Positions 51,891-62,877 are shown, counted from the stretch's first letter. The stretch: DNA of 64,000 nt from Ornithodoros turicata (GCF_037126465.1 NC_088203.1:104928409-104992408), one strand, 5' to 3'. Notes: generated by a model from the sequence alone, not told the origin. Numbers and translations are program-made.

Positions 51891-52674
51891 TTTTTCTTTT
51901 CCTTCCCAGTGCGTGGCATTCACTGACTGATTTCAGCGCAGAAAGAATGGAGAAACGGAACTTGACCAGACAATTTTGGTGCTCGTAATGAGCTCCCTCT
52001 CTCACTACACACACACACACACACACAAAGAAAGAAAGAAGAAGAGAGAGAGAGAGAAAGAGAGAGAGAGAGGAAACACGAATACGACGGCTACTCCAAC
52101 ATCACACATTCCGCATAACGCCTCTCCGAACTGTATCCTGTCCGACTGCACACAAACGCTCTAAAGTTTCCAAGTTAACGTAGTGGTGCCTCCCCCTTCT
52201 TAGGTTCGCAACCACCCAGCGTCTTTTCCATATCGAAGTTTTCTATTGTTCAAGGGGTCGAGGGCAGATTTCAGTCGAGCCCTTTGGCATGCGTATCCTG
52301 TGCAGTGTGCCATTACGATATGCTCAGAGTCCTCCACCGATTAATTAGTCAAATTAATCAATGCTTGCAACATTGATTAATTTAAAGAATCAACTCTGTT
52401 GCAGTAAGGATGAGCGACTGTAGGCTTGTAACTATTACCTTCTGCGTATGTCTCCTATCAGCAATTTCAACATGTTTTTCACGTCTGACTCGGAATATCT
52501 GATCAGATGCTTCGTTGACGGCAGATTCGCTATATGGACTACCTTACCCGTACGTAGCACAGTTACTTCGTATATGCATGTACGTCAAGGAATCCACTGA
52601 CTTAATATGTCACGGCCTACCATCTATCTGTAGATTTCCTATATTCCACGAAGATTTCCCATAGTACTGGCAAA
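51891..52674. other. Unassigned stretch with (CA)n and (GA)n
   Basis: Contiguous (CA)n and GA-rich repeats lie at 52006-52072. A small hairpin AAATTAATCAATG ... CATTGATTAATTT lies at about 52353-52385. No coding signal was seen. Confidence 0.45.
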
Positions 52675-53008
52675 AGTATCCGGCGTGGAGACAGGACTTT
52701 GAATCGTAGTACATGACCCACTACGTACGCAACTGGCGTGTGACCACATGCTGCATTGCCAACTGTTTAGGGCTATCACTTCCGCTATTGTCGGTGACAT
52801 ATAAGACTGGCTGCGGGAAGCTCCAACCCCACTATCAGCTGTGCTCTCTAAGGGTTTCCCGAAAGACAGTGCGGACTATGGAGACAGAGGTCGCCACAGT
52901 GCCCCGTGAAGTTGGCTCACGTCCTTTCACTCCTCTCTGCTCTCTACGTCTTCACTTCTTTACGCCTATCATAGCCACAGTTGCTTCGCGGCGCTAACAG
53001 AAATAAAG
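52675..53008 (+). mobile_element. SINE with degenerate head
   Basis: The end CATAGCCACAGTTGCTTCGC, GGCGCTAACAG and the body phrases TCAGCTGTGCTCTCTAAGGG and GAAGTTGGCTCACGTCC place it in the 44.5-kb family. The A/B boxes are not clear (TTGAATCG near 52701 may be the B-box remnant). Confidence 0.65.
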
Positions 53009-53305
53009 AAACGCATCTCTTTTAATATGTAACGCTTCCACTCGCGATAGTCTTTGACGTTGCAACGGCAATATCCGAGTCCTCTAGACTATACGTGAGG
53101 CGCCTAAATCGCACACTTACCACGCAGAAGAGCCAAGCCAAGTTGAGCCATACCGTTTCTTTCTTACAATTCCATCTGCCCATCCAAGTTAAGCCTTTCC
53201 CATGCTATCTCTTCGTTCACCCCAAAAAGACGTGACTGGCAGCCCAAAGCTTCGTTATAATATTTGTCCACTTCAGATGCACGTCAGTCAACACGCAATG
53301 CAGGC

Positions 53306-53455
53306 CACGCGTAATTTATTTTCGGAGTATCAATACACATTCTGAGAGAAGTCAATACGAAAGAGGAAGTGGCTTCTGTCTGCGCGCACATGCGAAAATA
53401 TGCGACGCTATACATATGAGATCGCGTCCCGTCCCAAGGGTCATTTTGACCGTGT
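53306..53455 (+). repeat. 150-bp direct repeat, copy 1
   Basis: GCCACGCGTAATTTATTTTC, GGAAGTGGCTTCTGTCTG, GCGAAAATATGCGACGC and GATCGCGTCCCGTCCCAAGG. The second copy lies at 53996-54145, about 690 bp downstream in the same orientation. Confidence 0.85.
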
Positions 53456-53995
53456 CCTGATTTTCAAAGAGCCACTCTCTCTTATTGCATGCGATATATG
53501 TCCATTCGTGTTCAAGGTCAGAACAATGTTTTGCTCAGATCCTTCCATTTTTTTTTTCTCGGAGGAAGGGGGGGAGGGGGATATGGCCCGATTATGTGAC
53601 TACCGTTCGGGTCATTGTCAGGTATGGAGAGAGATGTGACATGAAAGAAGTGTTAGCGAAATTATGTGTCAGGGAAAATTGCATTAGCGGATAGGAAAGA
53701 ATGGGGTGTCAAAGACGTGGAGGCGCAACCGAAGTGACCGATTTTACCAGGTTGTGAGGTAAGCACTCTCGAATGATGAGTTACTCCCTTGAGTAGCGGT
53801 AGAAAATGTTCGTAACCTTGTTGGAACTACAAGGTCGAAGAATGGCAGTTGATGAGAATGAACCAGCAATGGGGCTCATACCCGCAGATTTAGGATCGAA
53901 GATGCTATATGTTTATACAAATGATAGCCTTTTCCCAAAATAAATACAACGTGGCAATTGACGAAAGGTCAGTGAATGCCAATGACCAAAGTACC

Positions 53996-54145
53996 AGCCA
54001 TGCGTAGTTTATTTTCGGAGTATCGATACCCAGTCTGCGAGAAGTCAATACTAAAAAGGAAGTGGCTTCTGCCTGTGCGCACCTGCGAAAATATGCGACG
54101 CTACATATCAGATCGCGTCCCGTCCCAAGGATCATTTGCGTGCGC
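53996..54145 (+). repeat. 150-bp direct repeat, copy 2
   Basis: GCCATGCGTAGTTTATTTTC, GGAAGTGGCTTCTGCCTG, GCGAAAATATGCGACGC and GATCGCGTCCCGTCCCAAGG. Roughly nine in ten bases match copy 1. No TG...CA ends or short duplications mark it as an LTR. Confidence 0.85.
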
Positions 54146-54149
54146 ATCT

Positions 54150-54235
54150 GCGCCCGGTGGTGGTGGTGGTGGTGGTGGTGGTGGTGACAAAAACCCGACT
54201 TACCGTTGTTGGCCTCACCAACGCCCGATAGGATC
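54150..54235 (-). repeat. SINE tail fragment with (GGT)n
   Basis: (GGT)n at 54157-54184 followed by CCGACTTACCGTTGTTGGCC, TCAC matches the tail region of the 1.3-kb SINE (GGGCTTGCCGTTGTCGGCCT). Confidence 0.55.
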
Positions 54236-57029
54236 GCGAGCAACGAACCAATGATGGCACATGAATGGCTCTACACAGAATTGAAAGAGGTACAATTTTC
54301 TACGTCCGTTGTGAACGTTCGTAGCTTTATGCCTTTCGTACTTAATGAGTTACAAGATAAATAAAAAATAGAACCCTCGTTAGTTGAAGGACTGACAGAA
54401 GAACGCCTACGGGGGGGGGGGGGGGGAACTGTTTATGCGCAAAGACTTCCGAAAGCCAAACACTGTTCCAATATGAGCCACTCGGAGTACGACCCTTAAT
54501 AATGAAAATCTCCCATCCTGTCCATTCAGGACGTCACACGTCTACCCGAATCATCTTTACGGCGCGCCTTTTTGCTGCCTACTTCGCAGGCATAGGCCCA
54601 CTCGGTGTAGCACTTATGAATATGGGATTCCCCGGTCGATAAGCACTTCGCCAGTCGCACGCGTAGTAAACAACAAAGTTGCCAGACAGCTCTCATGGAA
54701 TTGCCCGCAGAAATACCCAAGGGTTATAGGCAACACATGCGAGTCGATGGAGTTTCGCTAGAATGCTTGGCTGAAACTGCCGTTAAACAACAACTCAGAT
54801 ACTCGGGAATGCGGTTAACTACCGTTAAGCTCTTGTTCCGTAGCGTCGCACTGACGTACAAAGTGGTAAAAACGAGTTCGTAGATCCCCACAAAGTAAAA
54901 AGAAACGCCTCACGCCTATAAAGCTAGTCGTTAACTTCAACGCCACGTATTTTAACAACGTGGAACTTTTCCACGGTTTCGCCGTCACTAACAAGCTAGA
55001 AAAGAGAACAATATAAAAAATAGTGAAAACATCTCCTATTCCGTTTTTTTTTTTTTTTTCGATATCGACCTCATTCGACCAGGCCAAAAAGGCAGCTCAA
55101 CAGCGCATCTGCGAAACTGAAATCCCACCAGTGGCAACAAAGGAGCAATATAGAGTGAGTGCGGAATTTAAACTCAGTTCCCCTCTTTCTTCGCTGCAAC
55201 TCATGATCGTGACGCTGTCGTGACGCAAAAAGACGTAGCCAATAGCGAAGCGCGCTGGCTACGCATGATCATGCGCAGTGATCACGTCACGCGTCGTCCG
55301 CCTTCACAGTCACCTGCTAGATGCAGCGCTGTGAGACTAGTGTCGCTGTCTTTTTCTTCATCCCGCGTAGAAGACGTTTGTACGAGTACTGTAGAGTGAC
55401 CTGACTCAGAACCAGCGATGCTTAATCCGCGAGGCTTAATACCGTTCCAGCGTTCATTCAAGTCACGTGCTCCAAGCACCACCGTGGCAAGATTCAACCT
55501 CCTCTCCCCTCTTGCGAAGAGCGGTTGTTGCGTCACATTCGCATTGTCCTCCTTCATAATCCAGGAGAAATTATTTCTATTTTAAGCGTGTAGTGTCTCA
55601 TTATTACCCGCGTTTACCCAAAGAGCAGCACAAGGTAATTACCCTGTCTTCTCCGGTGTCCCTTCACTGTTTCTCTCAATCTCCAGTTTGCGTGGCTTGC
55701 TTTAATTAAAGGACCCGCTATGATACTCCGCTTTCAGTGGCGTACTTTTTTTGTGTGTCAATTAGTCATTCATTGGATGCGTTAGAGATGTGGCGTTTCA
55801 TTTTACTAAAAGGAAGGCTTCTCAAAGAAGCCGCTCTTTGTCTCTTTGGTTCACATGGTTGCGAAATACGTGATGCGTACATGGTCTTATTAGATGGTTT
55901 TTGGGGGCATACAGAAAGACGTTCCAATAAAACCAATCAAATAAGCGATGCATATGAAAACAAGGTTAATGTACGTGTTGGAAAAAAAAAGAAATGGCAA
56001 AGATTGAATTCGCCACACGACAATTTCGGATACTCCCATAAACACCCCCCCCCCCCAGAAAAAAAAAAAAGACAAAAAAAAACGCCGTTTTCGCCTGCCC
56101 TACGTACAGGCGATAAAAATCGGCCAAAGGCCAAATAATCGGTTAGCGTAGTACACAATTAAGCACAGACCGTCTCCAACGCACTGCTCTGTATAAATGT
56201 CACAAGCGCTGACAAAGCAGCATCCCTCTTGTCAGGTGGTCAAGGACGCGGCACTTTTACGAGGTCAAAGTTACGGTTGTCCAGTCGGTCGACAACTGGT
56301 AACTAGGTAATGATTATAATTATGCAGATGACAGTAGAAACGTAGTGTTAATAGCGGTAGTTCAGTTGGAGCTGGCATTTTTTCTTTTGCACTTTTGCGT
56401 AATATTTTCGCGGCAATTTGGACGAGAATTTAAAGTGGTGCTTCTTCCTCAGTTCGTTCTTTTCCCCTATCCATAAGAAAAGCATCTAGATCTGCACAAA
56501 AGCACTTGTCTCACCCTCTCATTTTCTTTAACAAGGTCAGGGACGTGCACTACTGCTCCTCTCTTAACTTAATAATGCGACCACCCGAACTCTTCAACGC
56601 TGCCCCACCAGTTCCCACGTGAACCAAGTATGCGTGACTCACCAAGTGCTGGCGTGTTGAAATACATATACGAAGTGAATATGAAGCGACACTATATTGC
56701 TGTGCAGAACATGTAAAGTAAGTTTCACTGCATCATCATGTCTTATTTGTTGTTGTTGTTGTTGCTGTTCCAGTATCGTGCCAGGCGTGCTTTGCAAACA
56801 CATAAGTAACAATGAAAAGATGGCTAAGAAGCAAGCGAGCTGGTGAAGTTGATGTCCTAGTCTCGGGTTTTTACATTATGCATTATACATGAAGCAACGT
56901 CAGTTATGCGGAAATACTGCAGGAATGCACAAATGTACTGACATGTTGTCAAGTAGTGTTTTACTCTATGGCATTTCTCGAAGGTTCTGATTTCTCTTAT
57001 ACGTAGTGCTTTTTTTTATATGCAGTAAC
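54236..57029. other. Unassigned stretch
   Basis: A G run lies at 54411-54426, a T run at 55045-55059, a C run at 56046-56056 and (TTG)n at about 56747-56763 that resembles the LINE (GTT)n tails. No coding similarity was recognised in nearly 2.8 kb, and frames here are short. Confidence 0.4.
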
Positions 57030-57100
57030 AATAATAATAATAATAATAATACTTTATCTTGAACGGTGGCCATCAACAACGGTGATGTCTACCGGAGTTT
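57030..57100 (-). repeat. LINE 3'-end fragment with (ATT)n tail
   Basis: (AAT)n at 57030-57050, then ACTTTATCTTGAACGGTGGC and CATCAACAACGGTGATGTC. Read on the minus strand this is a short retroposon end with an (ATT)n tail. Confidence 0.45.
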
Positions 57101-57376
57101 TACCGTGATGCTTCATGATACTTTTTTTCTTTGCTCATCTTGCAGAAAAGCGTTTGAGTAATATTTCATGACATAGTTTCAAGACAATCACCGCTCGGCT
57201 CAATTCAGGTGACGCTGATCCGTGATGCCTGCCAAAACGCGCCGGCTCATGCGTATGTCAGTATAACACCGGAACTTCATGTTTATATCGAAGACAACGA
57301 CGCTTTGCGGAATGACATTTTCGAGGCAACATCTGCAGACATATGACAGTCAGACAAGGTGTTAATCTCAGAAATA

Positions 57377-57922
57377 CCGTATTTTCCGGTGTATAACCCG
57401 CGCGTTATATAGTAAAAAAAAGTGCTCTGAAGAGGTCCTGCGCGTTATCTAACTGTGTGCGTTATACACGGAAATATTTTCCTGCAGAGTTCTTTCTCAA
57501 GTCAGTGACGTACAAATTTTAGCCTCTTCAAGGGCGTGCTATGAGTTTCTCCCAAATCTATTAGGGCCAGTTGACAAAATCGTGGAAAAGGGCACTGGGC
57601 TTCATAAAAGGTTAATGATGCTGCTCAAGGTCAATAATCCTGAATTCATTTCGGAAGGATTGAGAAGGGACGCGAAACCGAAAGCGGAGAGGAGTCTGAA
57701 GTATACTGTATGACACCGACTCTGTTGCATCTAAATGTGTTTCAAATAAAGCATATGCATATATGATACACCGCCTTGCTTTATTATGCATACTGGTGGC
57801 AGTACAGAAGCTTGCAGCAACAATGCAGTGCGCGTTATACATGGAATTTTTTTTTGCAAATTCGGCCCGTTTTTAGGGGTGCGCGCTATACACGAGTGCG
57901 CGTTATACACCGGAAAATATGG
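57377..57922. mobile_element. TA-flanked TIR element, sister copy of 18.1 kb
   Basis: The termini CCGTATTTTCCGGTGTATAA and, inverted, CCATATTTTCCGGTGTATAA are flanked by TA (57375-57376, 57923-57924). The length is 546 bp. It is colinear with the inverse of the 18.1-kb element, sharing GACACCGACTCTGTTGCATC and CCAGTTGACAAAA, and lacks the PAL-A insertion. Subterminal GCGCGTTATA motifs point the same way at both ends. Confidence 0.8.
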
Positions 57923-60349
57923 TAGTTCAACAACTCGGCGCGACAGCCGAAACTCCAAAGCAGAAACAACCCTATCACGTGCTTTCTTATGCGGCCGCCG
58001 TGCCAAATATTTCAATTTAATTCATGGTCAATTATTTATACTTCAGCCAGCGCTTTCAGTGCCACGACGTAACTCTCTGTATGCCCTTTTGATAAAGGTG
58101 GTGGTGCTGGTCTCGCCGTTGTCGGTCTCACATAGGTGGGCAACGTGAAGCCTCTTTTGATGCCCTGATCACGACCTACTACAATACTATAGATCTGGAA
58201 TAAATGGCAATCGCCTATGGGAGAGACGGGTCATGGGTTAGTTACGCCAGTGGCCGTTAGAAGCGCCACTTCGCAGTATTGGGAAGAGGAAATGACAACG
58301 GAAATGAGGTACGGTGTTATCGGTGTTACTGTATTATCGGTATATACGCTGAAATGAAATGAGGTACGGTATCATAGTGTCCGTCATCGTTCGTCTGCAA
58401 CACAGCCTGTTTGCGATGAAAGATGAAAGTCACTGAAAAGGTTAGCCAGCTGTAGGCGTCGAACCCACATCTTTCTCAGGCAAATTGAGGCTTTGTATGT
58501 ATTTGTCCCTTCTATGTTGTTCCAGCCTCAGAACATCAGTTCTCTGATGTTCAACAGCCTGTTTGTTGCTATGCACGCGCTGCTCTCTTGCATACCTCTT
58601 CTTCGTCGTCGTCGTCAACACGGCCCACCAGACATTGGCGCCGTTTCGGCAAACCACGTGATAACGAAGAGTGCTAGCTAGCGCCAAATCCCACAGCGAA
58701 ACGGCGTTCGCCAGAGGTACCACGCCGGTACCGGTACCGGTACAGATATCCTTCCTTCAAGATACCGGGATGGGCTATGCATGTTCATTCTGCGTTCTCA
58801 CCAACGCTGCTTAACTTTGAAGTTAACATTCAATTCTTCTTTACAGGCGTTGGTTGGTGACGTGATGAATATTTCACTGACAATACAGAGTTTTACTGCG
58901 TCGTACGCTATCGCCTTTGCGCACGTAAGGGATAGCGCCGGTGGTGCTGCGCATGCGCAACAAGACAGAGAGCACTAAGCACACATGCACTAAAACTCCC
59001 TAATAACTCCCTTTAGCGAAGCAGAGTTAACCGTTAAATTCAAGTTAATGGATCGTGGATCTCGGCTCAAATGTGAATCAGCGTTGGTGAAGCAGGACCT
59101 TTTTGTCAGTTTTATGACAGGGAGCTTGCTTCAGAGTCACATACATTGTTTGATTGCACTTCATGAGCATATCGTACGCACTTACAAGCGCTATGCAGTG
59201 GTCAGCATCCACGTTGATGGTGCTTCCATGTTGTTTTCTTTGTTCCGCAGTAAAACTCAACACAACGCAAAGCAAATCTGAGTAATCTCAAGTCTGTGTT
59301 CTGCCAAGCAACGAAGCCACAGATTCGAGTCAAAACTTATTGATTACGATTTTACGTATGTCAAAGTAGCACTCAACGATACCTGCCTCGGTTGTACACA
59401 CCTGTGACATCCGCTGGGATACTGTAGGCCATGTTTACGTAAACGTAAAGCCGAAACAGGATGTCAACACGGTGTTAATTTTTCTTGTTTCTCTCAAGAA
59501 GTACGACGGTCCGAGGGATGAAATTTTACGTATGGCACACAGACACACGTAGCTCACCAGTGGAACACAACTTCACCCTTAAAACCGGTCGACAGCTCAT
59601 GACTCCGCCTGCGTTCCATTCTGGGTCTACCCTTTCCCTTAAACAGTAACTAATTCTCCGCAAGAGCGCTGCTGGAAGAACAACACACCGTAAACGCCAA
59701 GAGCGGCGAGCTCGAAACGTCGAAGGAGAATAATCCCGAGTGATTTGGACAATCCTTGCAATCCTCTTGCTGCTTTTCTCCAACATCGCTTCGTGAAGGG
59801 GTAAATGCACGGGAGCGTTCCAAGGATTAGGAAAATTGGGAGCCTGTTCGCTGCACCGGGTTTCTCGTTTGTTTGCCAGCTCTGTTGCAAGTCGCGCAGA
59901 TTCTTGCTAAGTCGGTGCCCTTGGTAGCTTCGTTCGTAATCGCTTAAAGAGGAGGCTTTTGGGGAAGCAGGATGACATTGCGTTTCCAGACAAATACGGG
60001 AGTCAGCCGAAAGTAGTGTGGGACATGGAGATTAGCGTGAGCAATTTAAGGTCTTTGGCCAGCGCGCCACCAAGCGGTCGCATTGCAGGCTCTGCTGAGG
60101 TTTCCTGGGTGAACCAAGTTGATCAGCGCTTTGTAACATGTGCCTTCTATACGTTGTAACTACGAGAGACGAGGGTGACTACGAGACTGTCTTTACGCGG
60201 TGTCTTGAGATTGTGACCCATGATTCTGGAACTGTGTTGTGACCGACACTGTGTCTGTCTTTCTGACCGTGGCTCTTGGTGTTCTTTCACCGACGGAGCT
60301 CTTCTTGTTGCCGCGGTACTTTTTCATTTTCTTTTTTCTTTTTTTTTTT
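57923..60349. other. Mostly unassigned, with SINE scraps and a dispersed repeat
   Basis: A SINE tail fragment (CTCGCCGTTGTCGGTCTCAC and GTGGGCAACGTGAAGC) lies at 58105-58150. A B-box scrap on the minus strand (GTGGGTTCGACGCCTAC) lies near 58450-58473. The GTATGTATTTGTCC repeat lies at 58494-58545. GGTACC units lie at 58723-58742. The rest, 58.75-60.35 kb, shows no recognised gene or repeat. Confidence 0.45.
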
Positions 60350-60890
60350 TTTGCTACATACTGGGGTAGCCAGTTCGACTTACACCCCTGTCACACGGGC
60401 ATTTCGATCCTTCTCGAATCCGATCTGCATCGAACTTCCCGAGCACGCTCGAGTTTTGACGCTGCTACACGGCCACTTTCAATGCACATTGAATGGTTGA
60501 CTTGTGCAAATGAATAAACGGGACTCATTAATTTCGCGTTTCCTATATAACAGCGATATTAGTGGTAATTTATCGTATACCGATGTAAGCATCATTTGTA
60601 GCTTCGCGCGCATGTCCGTCTTAAGTTATGACAGTTCACCGGGGTCGAGGATGCAAATGGCGGCCGTCGAGCAGTCTTGAAATTCTCAATCCTGTTATGG
60701 GAACTGTCTTGAGTCAAGCAGGATCAAAGTTCGATCCTTCTTGGAAGCGGCCGTGTAGCACCATCCGATCTGCATTGGGTTCAAGCAGGTTCGGTCGAGC
60801 AGGATCGAAAATGCCCGTGTGACAGGGGTATTAGTCGCGACTCACCTCTCCATGTTTTGCTTCTGTTCGTCATTGTCATCATCATCGCAG
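60350..60890 (+). mobile_element. LINE tail fragment split by a PIF/Harbinger-like element
   Basis: ACTGGGGTAGCCAGTTCGAC before the insertion and AGTCGCGACTCACCTCTCC, CATCATCATCGC after it together match the tail seen uninterrupted at 1.83 and 23.29 kb (GTAGCCAGTTTGACTTCGTC, then ACTCACATCCCC). Confidence 0.65.
60380..60833. mobile_element. PIF/Harbinger-like MITE with TTA duplication
   Basis: TTA at 60380-60382 and 60831-60833 flanks a 448-bp insert. The left terminus CACCCCTGTCACACGGGCAT and the right, inverted, TACCCCTGTCACACGGGCAT differ at the first base. Inner inverted blocks include CGATCC, CTACACGGCC and GATCTGCAT. A TTA/TAA duplication is characteristic of PIF/Harbinger. No transposase is present. 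Confidence 0.75.
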
Positions 60891-61071
60891 AGAGCACAGC
60901 CGTTGCTGGGGTCCCATGCCGCTGCTCCCCCCCCCCCCCCCCCCCCAAGTCTCTGGCGATACCTTGGAGCTACAATTAACGAGCGGTCACGGTCTCAACT
61001 CGGCCAGGCCATTGGTATACAAGGAAAGAGAAGGAAGTGGAAGATGATGACAAAGTCTTTTTTTATTTCGT

Positions 61072-61123
61072 GTTAGCGCCGCGAAGCAACCGTGGCTATC
61101 AGCAGGACGACCAAGCCGGGCCC
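61072..61123 (-). repeat. SINE 3'-end fragment
   Basis: GTTAGCGCCGCGAAGCAACC, then GTGGCTATCAGCAGGACG, is the inverse of the CACAGTTGCTTCGCGGCGCT end of the 44.5-kb SINE. It abuts the candidate LTR at 61124. Confidence 0.6.
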
Positions 61124-61415
61124 TGTTAGAGAGGAGGAACTTCGAGTGCCACGATACGGTACTTATCTGTTAAGATCGACCAGTAATCCGCGCTGCTACC
61201 TTACACAAGGAGTGACGTAAAATATTCACAGAAACGCACACGTCCTAAAAACTAGCGGATTACCGTTTCTAGGTCACCCTTTCTGGTTGTCGCGTTAATC
61301 GCCTGGCCTTGTACCTGTACCTTCTGTTTTAAAATAAACTCAGTTGTCTCAGTCTGAGCTCCGTCCTGTGCTGTTCGTGTCTTTTTGCTCGCTTATCGAC
61401 AAGCACTTCGTAACA
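61124..61415 (+). mobile_element. Candidate solo LTR (TGTTA...TAACA)
   Basis: The 292-bp segment begins TGTTAGAGAGGAGGAAC and ends CACTTCGTAACA, a 5-bp inverted terminus. Near its 3' third TTTTAAAATAAACTCAGTTG looks like a polyadenylation/R region followed by a U5-like GTCTGAGCTCCGTCC. No partner LTR, primer-binding site or 4-6 bp duplication was found, so this rests on layout alone. Confidence 0.35.
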
Positions 61416-61563
61416 TTTTTAATGCACACAACTTATTATGAAATACTGCAAGGTTTTGACAAGACTCACGGAGTTCGCGCTATACTGCACAAGAAGCAAA
61501 CGCACGCACACACGGACGCAAACAGACACACACACACAAACACACGTGGCTTTTGTATTGTTA

Positions 61564-61801
61564 CGCTCTAAATTCAGAACTTCACCGCATACGAGAACAG
61601 AATCACTGTCACTTAGAATGGTATGAGCCTCTTTCCTGACATGACGAAAAGGGGAGGCGTACGCCTTTTTGTGGAAATGTGGATGCACGAAAAGTCACAC
61701 AAAAACGCGCACTCTCCTCTCCCGCCTAAAATTAAAAGTCATCACTCGGTGCAATGGTTCGCACAGAGCGTGTCATGCGGTGAAGCTGTGCGTTTAGAGT
61801 G
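61564..61801. mobile_element. Diverged CACTC-type palindrome (E subtype)
   Basis: CGCTCTAAATTCAGAACTTC ... GAAGCTGTGCGTTTAGAGTG, 238 bp. ACCGCATACGAG and GGGGAGGCGTACGCCTTTTT are recognisable. The right core has decayed (ACAAAAACGCGCACTCTCC). The flanks TA and CA differ. Confidence 0.6.
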
Positions 61802-61945
61802 CATACCTTAACACAAAACAAAGCGAAACAAACAAAAACATGTCTCCAGTGGCACGGCCAAGCATCCGGTCGTGCTGAAAACTGGGAGGTGTTGGGTTCG
61901 AATCCTACCACCGGTTGTGACGTCTGAGCCTTTCCCTGGGCTTTC

Positions 61946-62713
61946 AGACAGACCAGGGATGGGCATAAATACATTTTTTGAGTATTTAAATATAAATACA
62001 AAATACTTTGTTGAAAGAGGTATTTAAGTACTCTGCATAAATACTTTTCAACATGAGTATTTAAATACAAAATATAAATACAGTATTTAAATACCGTAAC
62101 TACTACCATAAATACTGTGAGGAAAATGTCATCTGGAATTAGAGAAATAACGATGATCATAACAAATCAGCAACGAACAATATCATTTATTTGTTAGATT
62201 ATCATGGCAATTTTAATATTAGAAGTTTCTCAAATATTGCATATTTAAGGCATCTTCTGTTCGGCCGTACAATCAGATTCGCAAAGGAGAAGAGCATCTC
62301 CACAGGTGCCGATGAACAAATGCTTTTATTAAATTTGACGAAGATGCTTCGTGCAACAAGGTAATTGGCTAGTCGCGACCGTTGTCCGCAACAACAGTGA
62401 AAAACTTGCCATCTAAAATTTTTTGTCGCATGCGCATGGTAGCGCAAACACAGCATAACTGTGCCCCAAACTCTCCCTTCTTCCCGAAAGGTCAAATGGA
62501 AGGCAACTTTATGATATGAGTCAGTATATACTGTATTTAGGAGTATTTACAAAGTATTTACAAGAATAAATACCCAAAAATTGGTATTTAAATATAATTA
62601 TAAATACATTTTTCAGGTCTGTATTTAAATACAAAATATAAATACATGTATATATATTTTAAATAGTATTTTAATTACAATGTATTTAAATACTGCCCAT
62701 CCCTGAGACAGAC
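61946..62713 (-). mobile_element. hAT element with 8-bp target duplication and transposase remnant
   Basis: The insert 61954-62705 (752 bp) begins CAGGGATGGGCA and ends TGCCCATCCCTG, with AGACAGAC at 61946-61953 and 62706-62713. Subterminal regions are dense in TATTTAAATAC-like words at both ends. Terminus, duplication length and the internal transposase fragment all agree on the hAT superfamily. It is an internally deleted derivative. Confidence 0.95.
62202..62342 (-). pseudogene. C-terminal dimerisation region of a hAT transposase
   Basis: The minus frame reads FVKFNKSICSSAPVEMLFSF, then ANLIVRPNRRCLK and FEKLLILKLP to a stop at 62204-62202. The hAT C-terminal dimerisation domain has the form S-S-A-P-x-E-R-x-F-S-x-A-G-x-x-x-x-x-x-R-x-x-L-x-x-x-x-F-E-x-L-x-x-L-K. 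Here Met replaces the usual Arg after the Glu, and N/K changes are present. About 47 codons survive. The RNase-H-like catalytic core and the BED zinc finger are deleted, so the product would be inactive alone. Confidence 0.88.
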
Positions 62714-62877
62714 CAATGTCGACAAAGTTATCCTTGAAGTCGGCCCAGAATACACACTAATCTCCCTATCCGCCACTCCTTCATAGTGCCTTCTCTCCAT
62801 CTGTCCACGTCTGTAACCGTTCACAGCTACAGCACATAGCACCGCACATAGCTTCGCGACGCTAACACTAAATTAAA

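Larger units (their letters stand above)
61838..62877 (+). mobile_element. tRNA-derived SINE interrupted by a hAT element
   Basis: The head has GGGTTCGAATCCTACCACCG (B box near 61891) and TGACGTCTGAGCCTTTCCC. After the insertion come GAAGTCGGCCCAGAATACAC, CTGTCCACGTCTGTAACCG and CTTCGCGACGCTAACAC. Excising 61954-62713 restores a continuous SINE of the 44.5-kb family. Confidence 0.85.
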
